10,072 bases of DNA, taken from contig JACPCQ010000016.1 of the NCBI GenBank assembly GCA_016179715.1, forward strand, positions 1 to 10,072, given 5' to 3'. Numbering within the stretch: position 1 is the first letter of the stretch; each line of letters begins with the position of its first letter. Shown in pieces: positions 1 through 4,640 of the stretch. Made by a program: the position numbers and the translations under genes. Under the pieces are notes generated by a model, which had not been told where the DNA came from, searched no databases, and saw only the letters and a list, made by a program, of their open reading frames with translations. Source of the stretch: Parcubacteria group bacterium. Its GTDB lineage: Bacteria; Patescibacteriota; Minisyncoccia; JACPCQ01.

Positions 1-174
1 GCTGAGTATTTCTGCTGCCAGTCCGGCCACTCCGCCGAATACCGCGCCTGCTAAGGGGCCGTGCGTCATGCCGACAACAACGGTTGTTATTGAAACCAGT
101 TCAAACGAAGGCGGGATTCTTATTTCCTTTCTGTAATACTGGGAGAATGCTGCCGCAAAAAACAGCGCAGCCAT
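1..174 (-). CDS. Partial integral membrane protein, possibly an ECF transporter S component
   Basis: The first 58 codons of a gene that runs off the left edge of the window. An ATG at 174 follows the rbfA stop by 16 bases and has an AAAGG ribosome site eight bases before it. An in-frame GTG at 180 lies too close to that site. The protein begins with a hydrophobic stretch (MAALFFAAAF), then a short basic segment (RKEIR), then a second apolar region containing GPLAGAVFGGVAGLAAEIL. A motif of the form GPxxGaxxGxxaGlxxDll is common near the N-terminus of the membrane-embedded substrate-binding (S) subunits of ECF vitamin transporters. That resemblance is the only basis for the suggested function, and other small polytopic membrane proteins would fit. 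It looks like the last visible member of the infB-rbfA transcription unit. Confidence 0.55.
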   Translation of the reverse strand, partial: MAALFFAAAFSQYYRKEIRIPPSFELVSITTVVVGMTHGPLAGAVFGGVAGLAAEILS

Positions 175-190
175 TTCCACTACCTTTATT

Positions 191-529
191 TTACGTTTTT
201 TTCTCTTGTCGGAGAATCTCCTCTATTCGCTGTCTCCGCCGCTCCCCGGCATCGAGTGTGAACGCCACCTTTGGCGGCGTTTTCATCCGCAATGTTTTAA
301 AAAGTTGGCGGTTCAACTCGGACACGCACGACTGCAATGTTGCAAGCATCTCCCGCGCGTGTGTTTCCGGATAAATAAGCAGAAACGCCGTTCCGTTTTT
401 TAGATCAGGAGAAAGCGCGACACGCGAAACCGTCACAACCGTACCCGGGTCAGTCTGGCGGGAAACAAAATCCATGACAGTACGCTCCACCAAAGATTGA
501 ACGCGTTTCTGCCGGTATAATATCTGCAT
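191..529 (-). CDS. rbfA: Ribosome-binding factor A (30S maturation)
   Basis: RbfA binds the 30S subunit near helix 1 of 16S rRNA and helps late maturation of the small subunit, especially in the cold. The 112-residue protein has the family layout: an N-terminal basic helix (YRQKRVQSLVERTVMDFV), a strand with VVTVSRVALSPDLKNGTAFL, a helical middle (EMLATLQSCVSELNRQL) and the closing strand TPPKVAFTLDAG, followed by a charged tail. The usual family length is about 110 to 130. I chose the ATG at 529 because RQKRV then falls where the family normally starts. A longer frame opening at 574 would overlap infB by 38 bases and add residues with no family counterpart. No Shine-Dalgarno sequence is seen before 529, and the infB stop codon lies seven bases upstream, so translation is probably coupled. 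The pairing infB-rbfA is a classical bacterial gene order. Confidence 0.88.
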   Translation of the reverse strand: MQILYRQKRVQSLVERTVMDFVSRQTDPGTVVTVSRVALSPDLKNGTAFLLIYPETHAREMLATLQSCVSELNRQLFKTLRMKTPPKVAFTLDAGERRRQRIEEILRQEKKT

Positions 530-536
530 AGATGCA

Positions 537-2087
537 TTATGCGTCAAGCGAGCGCGCAACGGTTTTTCGCTCAATAATAAGAAGGCTATCTCCCTCCTCC
601 ATTACCGTCGCTGTTCGCAAGAGCATTCCGTATTCATTTCCTTCCGACACTTCGCGCACGGGAACTTTATTTTGCTGTAATTGTTTTACCGCTCCTTCGC
701 CAACACGCTCCCCCGCGCGCTCAATAACGACAACGCTGCCCTCGCGCGCAAGACCAGAAAGCACGCGGCCTCCGATAATTGCTTCTGCCGTTTTCTGCTT
801 AAATACCTTCAACACAGAAACCTTTCCGAGTGTTGTTTCGCTTATCTCCGGCGTCAGCATCGCTTCAACCGTTTCCTTCAACCATTCGCGCGCTTTATAA
901 ATTACATCAAAGACTTGTGCGCGCACACCGCTGCGCCGGAAAAGTTCCTCAATCTTCGGTTCAAAAATCACGCGAAATCCGATAACCAGCACGCGTTCCT
1001 TGCCTGCAGTCAGTTGTGCATCGTCTTCATTAAGATTCCCTACCGCCGCGCGCAATACCTGGATAGTAACGGCGGAGCCGCTCAAGTTCTTGCTCATATC
1101 CACCAGCGCTTCAAGCGATCCGGCAACATCCGCTTTGATGATAATCGGCACTATCAAAACTTCGGCGTTTTCTCCAGTATTTTCGGGGTGTTGTGCAGTG
1201 GCATGTTCGGTATTGTAATGAGCTGCCGCTTCGGCGGCCTCTTCTTTGCTTTGACATACCCGAAATATTGCCCCTACCGGCGGCAGTATGTTGAATCCGG
1301 CCACACGTACCGGAGCGGAAAAATGTGCAGACGTGATGGGATGTCCACGGTCATCTTCAAAAATACGCACACGCACCACCGCGCTTCCGGCAACAATACA
1401 TTCACCGCCATGCAGTGTGCCGTCACGGATTACCAACGTTGCGGTGTTCCCGCGGCGGGAATCCAAAGACGACTCAACCACCACGCCGGAAGCCGGTGCG
1501 GAAATATCCCCCTTTAAATCCTCCATTTCGGCAACCAGTAAAATCATTTCCAAGAGCTGCGGAATCCCCGAACCGGTTTTTGCCGAAACCGCAACAATCG
1601 GAACTTTCCCGCCCCACTCTTCAATAAGCACGTCATGTTCGGCAAGCTCCTTTTTAACGCGTTCCGGATTCGCATCCGGCTTGTCTGTTTTGTTAAGCGC
1701 GACAACAAAAGGCAGGGCGCTTGTGCGAATCGCTTCCAACGATTCTAGCGTTTGCGGCTTTACCCCGTCGTCCGCGGCAACCACCAACACCGCAACATCC
1801 GCCACCGCCGCACCCCGCGCGCGCATACGGTAAAACGCTTCGTGTCCGGGCGTATCCAAAAAAGTAATCATGCCGCCTTGCGCCGTTTCTGTATGCGGTA
1901 TCATCACTTGATATGCGCCGAAATGTTGCGTGATACCGCCGGATTCTCCGGCGGCAACCGATGTGCTGCGGATGCGGTCAAGCAGTGTCGTCTTTCCGTG
2001 GTCAACATGCCCCAACACCACCACGATTGGAGCGCGGGCAGAAAGTTTTATTGTCGTTGTTTTTGCTGTTGTTATCATCATATGCAT
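537..2087 (-). CDS. infB: Translation initiation factor IF2, short form
   Basis: IF2 is the GTPase that delivers formylmethionyl-tRNA to the 30S subunit and promotes 50S joining. All G motifs are visible: G1 GHVDHGKTT at residues 26-34, the switch I segment GESGGITQHFGAY at 47-59, G3 DTPGH at 78-82, G4 NKTD at 132-135 and G5 SAK at 168-170. The G domain is followed by a beta-barrel domain (from about residue 205), a domain III containing KADVAGSLEAL, and the C-terminal tRNA-binding barrel ending in EEGDSLLIIERK. At 516 residues it lacks the long N-terminal extension of E. coli IF2 (890 residues), and G1 starts only 25 residues from the N-terminus. Short forms are common in reduced genomes. 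The start is uncertain because ATG codons lie at 2087, 2081 and 2078 and none has a clear Shine-Dalgarno sequence. It lies 77 bases after the DUF4446 gene. Confidence 0.97.
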   Translation of the reverse strand: MHMMITTAKTTTIKLSARAPIVVVLGHVDHGKTTLLDRIRSTSVAAGESGGITQHFGAYQVMIPHTETAQGGMITFLDTPGHEAFYRMRARGAAVADVAVLVVAADDGVKPQTLESLEAIRTSALPFVVALNKTDKPDANPERVKKELAEHDVLIEEWGGKVPIVAVSAKTGSGIPQLLEMILLVAEMEDLKGDISAPASGVVVESSLDSRRGNTATLVIRDGTLHGGECIVAGSAVVRVRIFEDDRGHPITSAHFSAPVRVAGFNILPPVGAIFRVCQSKEEAAEAAAHYNTEHATAQHPENTGENAEVLIVPIIIKADVAGSLEALVDMSKNLSGSAVTIQVLRAAVGNLNEDDAQLTAGKERVLVIGFRVIFEPKIEELFRRSGVRAQVFDVIYKAREWLKETVEAMLTPEISETTLGKVSVLKVFKQKTAEAIIGGRVLSGLAREGSVVVIERAGERVGEGAVKQLQQNKVPVREVSEGNEYGMLLRTATVMEEGDSLLIIERKTVARSLDA

Positions 2088-2164
2088 AGACGCCCAGATA
2101 CATCAAAGCGGAAACGACTTGCAGCAGCACGTCTTGATATTGGTTCGTGCCGGACCGAAACATA

Positions 2165-2626
2165 TCAGGCGGCGTGTTTAATGGCTTCTTGTTCCTCTTC
2201 AGAGAGTGGATACACAGACCCGCCGCCGGTGACGGGCTTGGCATAGATACGCACCCCGTCGCGCGAATGAAAGCTGGAAAAGACCACGCCATTTTTCTGC
2301 TCATCCAATAGCGCAACCGTAAAACTTTGGTCTCCCCCGCCGTCGCGAAAGGGATTAAATCGCAACACTCGTATATGCTGGACGCTTCGCTGTAGTCGCT
2401 CCTCAACTGCCGCGAGTGTCCGCCGTATCTCGTCGCGGGCATTGTACAACACTTTCATATCATTGGCAAGCCGATAAAGTACGGATTCCAGGTCCTGTCC
2501 CTTTGCGCCGCCGAGCAGACGGCGCAGGCGCAACTGCAGCCAAAACACCCAAAATGCAAGCAACAATAATGCTCCCGCAAGCACCGAAACCGGCAATGAC
2601 ACTGAAAATCCTGCGATTGTTACCAT
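2165..2626 (-). CDS. DUF4446 family membrane-anchored protein
   Basis: A 153-residue protein of unknown function. It has one N-terminal transmembrane helix (about residues 12-33, VSVLAGALLLLAFWVFWLQL), then a basic stretch (RLRRLL). Next comes a charged helical region with heptad-like spacing (about 43-88), and finally a conserved globular C-terminus. That C-terminus carries the family signature: LRFNPFRDGGGDQSF, then VALLDEQKNGVVFSSFHSRD, then RIYAKPV and LSEEEQEAI. This signature is what identifies DUF4446. The orientation is probably cytoplasmic for the C-terminal domain, given the basic residues after the helix. It lies 33 bases downstream of the AbrB-like gene and 77 bases upstream of infB, so it belongs to the same transcription unit. 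The start ATG at 2626 has no convincing ribosome site. Its role in the cell cannot be told from the sequence. Confidence 0.85.
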   Translation of the reverse strand: MVTIAGFSVSLPVSVLAGALLLLAFWVFWLQLRLRRLLGGAKGQDLESVLYRLANDMKVLYNARDEIRRTLAAVEERLQRSVQHIRVLRFNPFRDGGGDQSFTVALLDEQKNGVVFSSFHSRDGVRIYAKPVTGGGSVYPLSEEEQEAIKHAA

Positions 2627-2659
2627 GCGCCAAAGTTTCTTTATCGCTATTTATATAAG

Positions 2660-2854
2660 TTACTTTTTTCCTGCCTGCTTCGGTTTCCAGTCGCGCACCA
2701 CAAATCCCTTTCCCTGCTTCTTCACAACCACCTTCTGACGTTCTTTCCACCCGAGTTGCCGTATAATGCGCATGGGAATGCTCATGAGATACGACCCCTT
2801 GCTCTGCTGGATTTTACGCACGGACTCGTGTCCGACCTCGCGCCGCGTTTTCAT
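2660..2854 (-). CDS. AbrB/SpoVT-type (swapped-hairpin) DNA-binding protein
   Basis: A 64-residue protein in which VRKIQQSKGSYLMSIPMRII and LGWKERQKVVVKKQGKGF match the swapped-hairpin AbrB fold: a first beta strand, the SYLMSIP turn, an amphipathic helix, then a second strand with a KV-V pattern. Proteins of this family dimerise through the swapped hairpin and bind DNA, either as transition-state regulators or as antitoxins. No toxin gene lies beside it. I chose the ATG at 2854 rather than an upstream start at 2926, because the extra 24 residues do not resemble the family and would span the promoter and the palindrome. There is no Shine-Dalgarno sequence. The -10 element ends only nine bases before the ATG, so the message may be leaderless. 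It is the first gene of the DUF4446-infB-rbfA unit. The palindrome just upstream may be its own operator, which is an inference. Confidence 0.78.
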   Translation of the reverse strand: MKTRREVGHESVRKIQQSKGSYLMSIPMRIIRQLGWKERQKVVVKKQGKGFVVRDWKPKQAGKK

Positions 2855-2863
2855 AACAAGCGT

Positions 2864-2869
2864 AGTATA
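2864..2869 (-). promoter_or_regulatory. Extended -10 promoter for the AbrB-DUF4446-infB-rbfA unit
   Basis: On the minus strand TGCTATACT gives an extended -10 box (TG, one base, TATACT). The hexamer ends nine bases before the ATG at 2854, so transcription should start two or three bases before the start codon. No good -35 hexamer is seen, as expected for an extended -10 promoter. The place where it would lie is covered by a perfect palindrome. Confidence 0.55.
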
Positions 2870-2878
2870 GCACAAAAA

Positions 2879-2904
2879 TTTCCGTATGGATATCCATACG
2901 GAAA
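2879..2904. repeat. 26-bp perfect palindrome, candidate operator or hairpin
   Basis: TTTCCGTATGGAT is followed immediately by its exact reverse complement, with the axis between 2891 and 2892. It lies nine bases behind the -10 box of the AbrB-like gene, so it covers the -35 region, a position typical of a repressor or activator site for a dimeric protein. As minus-strand RNA it could also fold into a hairpin followed by UUUUU (2878-2874), so a terminator for transcripts coming from the tRNA-Ser side is an alternative reading. Confidence 0.6.
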
Positions 2905-2907
2905 GAT

Positions 2908-2944
2908 GAATACCCCGCCCCGCCAACGACGGGGTGGGGTATTC
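2908..2944. repeat. GC-rich REP-like hairpin
   Basis: GAATACCCCGCCCCG (2908-2922) pairs with CGGGGTGGGGTATTC (2930-2944) across a seven-base loop. The stem is 15 bp with a single G-U pair when read as plus-strand RNA and a C-A mismatch when read as minus-strand RNA. No T-run follows on either strand, so it is not an ordinary terminator. The shape resembles extragenic palindromes and the end hairpins recognised by Y1 (IS200-like) transposases. No transposase is present here. Confidence 0.6.
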
Positions 2945-3046
2945 GGAGCCTCGCCATACTGTTACTGATGCGGGCTTCTCCCAGAGCCGTCAAGAATTTT
3001 TACAACCTCGTCAAACCCGTCTTTGTCGTCAAGCAGCTCCCGCGCT

Positions 3047-3178
3047 TCAGGATAAGTGCAAACGCTTTGCGGTTGCTGGCACATGACCTTTTTGATGTCT
3101 ACCTAATCTATCTTCGATATCGTCAGTACAACCAACGTAAAAACCGTCTTTGCATTGTAAACTATAAACGTAATACAT
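3047..3178 (-). pseudogene. GIY-YIG endonuclease, truncated N-terminal remnant
   Basis: An ATG at 3178 opens a 43-codon frame starting MYYVYSLQCKDGFYVGCTDD and continuing IEDRLGRHQKGHVPATAKR. This is the first half of a single-domain GIY-YIG nuclease (UPF0213/YhbQ-like): the Y-V-Y strand, the Y-V-G of the second strand, the catalytic-region arginine in DRLGRH and the VPAT turn. Such proteins are normally about 80 to 100 residues. This frame stops at a TGA at 3047 just where the conserved middle helix should begin. In another frame the sequence from about 3060 to the TAA at 2962 reads YPEARELLDDKDGFDEVVKI and ends SGRSPHQ. That looks protein-like but does not resemble the expected second half of the nuclease. 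A frameshift plus deletion or fusion is the simplest reading. The catalytic glutamate region is missing, so no nuclease activity is expected. Confidence 0.65.
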
Positions 3179-3215
3179 AAATACTTTTAGCGAAAGTCGC
3201 CTTCGCGAATCTGTC

Positions 3216-3273
3216 GGCGGACTTCATCACGTCGAAGGTTCGCTTCGGCGAACCGAAGGCGGACTTCGTCACG
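3216..3273. repeat. Direct repeat pair flanking a TTCG hairpin
   Basis: GGCGGACTTCATCACG at 3216-3231 recurs as GGCGGACTTCGTCACG at 3258-3273, one base different. Between the copies GGTTCGC (3237-3243) and GCGAACC (3248-3254) form a 7-bp stem closed by a TTCG tetraloop. Confidence 0.7.
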
Positions 3274-3281
3274 CCGTAGCC

Positions 3282-3324
3282 CGACGTAGCTTTTATTAAT
3301 CCCGACTTCGCTAAAGCTACGTCG
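3282..3324. repeat. 12-bp perfect inverted repeat
   Basis: CGACGTAGCTTT (3282-3293) and AAAGCTACGTCG (3313-3324) are exact reverse complements separated by 19 bases. The right arm ends nine bases before the duplicated tRNA-Ser end at 3333. Confidence 0.75.
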
Positions 3325-3332
3325 TGGCGAAG

Positions 3333-3351
3333 GCGGAGACGGGAGGATTTG
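3333..3351 (-). repeat. Duplicate of the tRNA-Ser 3' end (att-like)
   Basis: GCGGAGACGGGAGGATTTG occurs here and again at 3505-3523, identical over 19 bases. The second place is the 3' end of the tRNA-Ser gene: the discriminator base, the acceptor strand, the T stem strand and part of the T loop, plus one flanking base. The copies are 172 bases apart in the same orientation. Duplication of a tRNA 3' end is the usual mark left by integration at a tRNA gene, but no integrase is present in the window. Confidence 0.75.
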
Positions 3352-3441
3352 CCTACAAATTCCCTCGGCTTCCGCCTCGGGATTCGCAGGCCGCCGCTCG
3401 CGGTTTTGCTCGCCCGCTGCTCGCAAAACATCGCTGCGCGC

Positions 3442-3525
3442 TTCAAATCCTCACGCGCTGCGCACAAGCGCAGCGCTCCGTCTTCCTCGCTCACTTCGTT
3501 CGCTGCGGAGACGGGAGGATTTGAA
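3442..3525. repeat. Nested inverted repeats joined to the tRNA-Ser T arm
   Basis: TTCAAATCCTC (3442-3452) is the exact reverse complement of 3515-3525, which is the T loop and T stem strand of tRNA-Ser. Inside these arms lie two further hairpins: GCGCTGCGC/GCGCAGCGC at 3455-3476 and CCGTCT (3478-3483) with AGACGG (3509-3514) of the tRNA acceptor/T-arm junction. Together they could form a three-way junction in the precursor that competes with the folded tRNA. Confidence 0.6.
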
Positions 3526-3592
3526 CCTCCGATACCATTGCTGGTATAGCGGTTTTCGAGACCGCCCCGTTCAGCCACTCCGGCACGTCTCC
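3506..3592 (-). tRNA. tRNA-Ser(CGA)
   Basis: On the minus strand the acceptor stem GGAGACG pairs with CGTCTCC, followed by a G discriminator at 3506. The D arm reads TGCCGGAGTGGCTGAACGGGG. The anticodon stem GCGGT/ACCGC encloses the loop CTCGAAA with anticodon CGA (3556-3558). A long variable arm (TATACCAGCAATGGTATC) marks a class II serine tRNA, and the T arm is GGAGG-TTCAAAT-CCTCC. At 87 bases it is complete. CCA is not encoded, since CAG follows the discriminator, so a CCA-adding enzyme is needed. Confidence 0.95.
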
Positions 3593-3601
3593 ATACGGCA
3601 C

Positions 3602-3631
3602 AGTATGGCAAAAGACGCAGATTTTGCACAA
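3602..3631 (-). promoter_or_regulatory. Likely promoter of tRNA-Ser
   Basis: On the minus strand TTGTGC (3631-3626) and CATACT (3607-3602) are separated by 18 bases, with a TG one base before the -10 hexamer. The tRNA 5' end lies nine bases beyond, which is a usual start distance. A short inverted repeat, CCATAC/GTATGG, overlaps the -10 box. Confidence 0.4.
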
Positions 3632-3699
3632 TACGACTATTGACATTATGGCCTAAAAATGCAATTGTTGCAACAGAGTCAGCGACTTTTCAGGCACGG

Positions 3700-3705
3700 T
3701 ATAAT
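3700..3705 (+). promoter_or_regulatory. Consensus -10 box for the 3731-4365 gene pair
   Basis: A perfect TATAAT lies 25 bases before the GTG start at 3731, giving a leader of about 19 bases that holds the GGAGG ribosome site at 3719-3723. No matching -35 hexamer is seen at the right distance; a TTGACA at 3640 is far too distant. Confidence 0.5.
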
Positions 3706-3730
3706 AAACAAGCGGCACGGAGGAACTGCG

Positions 3731-4099
3731 GTGAGAAAAAAGTCTCTGCAATTTTCATTAAAGAAAATTTCATTTATGTGGGGCGAGGAGACCCCGCTTG
3801 TCGTAACCTTGCGCGCAAACGGCATTTTGTTCACGTTTGAGCGGCCGGAAGGAAAGGTCCTGCTTGCAAGCTTTTCGCCTGCAGAGAATCTCCTTAGCAA
3901 GCGGAGTGCCGAGATGAGAGATGACAAGGGGCAACTCCGCAAACTGACGGCAGAGGCACAAAAGCTCTTTCGGCTTGGTCCAGACCAAGCAAGAAAACTT
4001 CACGGGGAGAAAGTGAAGGTCATTACCTCCCGCCAAGGGATAATTCCTAATCCTATTATGAAGGAGGGTGGAACATGTCCATTGAGGTCACTGGCGTGA
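3731..4099 (+). CDS. Unrecognised 122-residue protein, first of a two-gene operon
   Basis: I do not recognise this protein. The GTG at 3731 is chosen because GGAGG (3719-3723) lies seven bases before it. An ATG-initiated frame from 3659 would start upstream of the TATAAT box. The N-terminus is basic (RKKSLQFSLKK), followed by a strand-rich half with hydrophobic alternation (TPLVVTLRANGILFTF, then GKVLLASFS). The second half is helical and charged (LRKLTAEAQKLFRLGPDQAR) and is followed by GEKVKVITSRQGIIPNP. It has no signal peptide, no membrane helix and no cysteine cluster. Its last 25 bases overlap the next gene, and the AAGGAGG of that gene lies inside it, so the two are translated together. 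It is transcribed divergently from tRNA-Ser. No function is proposed. Confidence 0.7.
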   Translation: MRKKSLQFSLKKISFMWGEETPLVVTLRANGILFTFERPEGKVLLASFSPAENLLSKRSAEMRDDKGQLRKLTAEAQKLFRLGPDQARKLHGEKVKVITSRQGIIPNPIMKEGGTCPLRSLA

Positions 4100-4365
4100 G
4101 AGAGGTGCGGCGGTGCGGAGGGAAAGTTGTGCCCGCCTGTACATTTCAGATAACCCTTTCCTCTTGCCCGCACTCCATAACCGCGATTTTTCCGGGAAAT
4201 GATGGGAAGGTGCAGTACGCCGCAAAAACTGCCAACATCCCTCCCGGCATCTTCAATAAAATGCTGTGGACAGGATGGACAATTGCGCGCGAGCGGCGCA
4301 GGCGCGCCGCCGCGGCAGCCGCAATGTCAAAGCAGTTGCCGCTCACAAGAATGAGGGTCCCTTGA
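4075..4365 (+). CDS. Unrecognised 96-residue protein, second of the two-gene operon
   Basis: I do not recognise this protein. The ATG at 4075 follows AAGGAGG, a near-perfect ribosome site, and overlaps the end of the preceding gene by 25 bases. The first part contains two cysteines close to basic residues (RRCGGKVVPACTF) and a third in LSSCPHS. A middle part reads TAIFPGNDGKVQYAAKTANI. The C-terminus has an arginine run followed by an alanine run (ERRRRAAAAAA), which may be a basic nucleic-acid-binding or structural tail. No membrane helix or signal peptide is visible. The stop codon lies in the loop of a hairpin that probably ends the operon. Its strong ribosome site and coupling to the gene before it suggest the two products work together, but the nature of that work is unknown. 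Confidence 0.65.
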   Translation: MSIEVTGVREVRRCGGKVVPACTFQITLSSCPHSITAIFPGNDGKVQYAAKTANIPPGIFNKMLWTGWTIARERRRRAAAAAAMSKQLPLTRMRVP

Positions 4366-4386
4366 GGGCCCTCTTCTGCTTTGTGC
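4353..4386 (+). terminator. Possible intrinsic terminator of the 3731-4365 operon
   Basis: GAGGGTCC (4353-4360) pairs with GGGCCCTC (4366-4373) through an 8-bp stem with one G-U pair and a five-base loop that contains the stop codon. A T-rich stretch (TTCTGCTTTGT) follows. The T tract is broken, so termination may be partial. Confidence 0.45.
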
Positions 4387-4415
4387 CAATTTCCGCCGCT
4401 TAATTTCTCTTATCG

Positions 4416-4613
4416 TCACAATAACAGACGCAACACGTATCCGGCGACAATCAGCACCACGCCGACAATGCCGCCTATCTGCTCGCGGCGCATAGAGTGA
4501 AATACTTGCTCATCAATTTTGTGCTCTTTACGAAAGCGGTAATGCACCATGATTGCCGCATACGCAATCATGATTTTCCCGATAACATCTAATGTTTCTG
4601 CAAGGATTTCCAT
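4416..4613 (-). CDS. Small two-helix membrane protein of unknown function
   Basis: A 65-residue protein with a first apolar helix (about residues 8-23, TLDVIGKIMIAYAAIM), a basic and acidic loop (RFRKEHKIDEQVFHSMRREQ) and a second helix (about 46-64, GGIVGVVLIVAGYVLRLLL). The charged loop is probably cytoplasmic, with both ends outside, by the positive-inside rule. I chose the ATG at 4613, which starts just after an extended -10 box and has no Shine-Dalgarno sequence. A longer frame from 4688 would run through that box and an inverted repeat. It lies downstream of another tiny membrane protein and two tRNA genes on the same strand. I recognise no family, although similar short proteins are typical of reduced CPR genomes. 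Its charged hairpin shape could suit a small subunit or scaffold, which is speculation. Confidence 0.65.
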   Translation of the reverse strand: MEILAETLDVIGKIMIAYAAIMVHYRFRKEHKIDEQVFHSMRREQIGGIVGVVLIVAGYVLRLLL

Positions 4614-4622
4614 AATAACAAT

Positions 4623-4628
4623 ATAGTA
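4623..4628 (-). promoter_or_regulatory. Extended -10 promoter of the 65-residue membrane protein gene
   Basis: TGCTACTAT on the minus strand gives an extended -10 box ending nine bases before the ATG at 4613. This is the same spacing as at the AbrB-like gene, and again there is no Shine-Dalgarno sequence. A message starting two or three bases before the ATG would be effectively leaderless. Confidence 0.45.
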
Positions 4629-4640
4629 GCAAACCACCCA

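Larger units (their letters stand above)
3179..3505 (-). other. Repeat-rich non-coding spacer between tRNA-Ser and the GIY-YIG remnant
   Basis: About 330 bases with no credible gene but dense internal symmetry. It holds a 19-base duplicate of the tRNA-Ser 3' end (3333-3351), a 12-bp inverted repeat (3282-3293 with 3313-3324) and a 7-bp hairpin with a TTCG loop (3237-3254). It also holds a 16-base direct repeat with one mismatch (3216-3231 and 3258-3273), a 7-bp inverted repeat GTTTTGC/GCAAAAC (3403-3409 with 3423-3429) and a 9-bp hairpin with a four-base loop (3455-3476). A reading frame crossing it from 3629 to 3162 passes straight through the tRNA gene and is rejected as coding. The layout suggests a structured RNA or a small mobile element rather than spacer DNA. 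Confidence 0.6.

Noticed and set aside
681..1517. 278-codon plus-strand frame
   Set aside because: It lies wholly antisense to the conserved infB gene, has no ribosome site and its translation resembles no family.
2968..3180. 70-codon plus-strand frame between the hairpin and the spacer
   Set aside because: The opposite strand carries a recognisable GIY-YIG sequence, which this frame merely shadows, and it lacks a ribosome site and promoter.
3179..3505. CRISPR array
   Set aside because: The repeats are of differing sequence and spacing, there is no regular repeat-spacer unit, and no cas gene is present.
3162..3629. 155-codon minus-strand frame across the tRNA-Ser region
   Set aside because: It reads straight through the complete tRNA-Ser gene and the repeat-rich spacer, its residues resemble no protein, and it is best explained by GC-rich repeats free of stops.
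3640..3645. TTGACA on the plus strand as the -35 box of the unknown operon
   Set aside because: It is 54 bases from the TATAAT at 3700, and no -10 box lies 16 to 18 bases after it.
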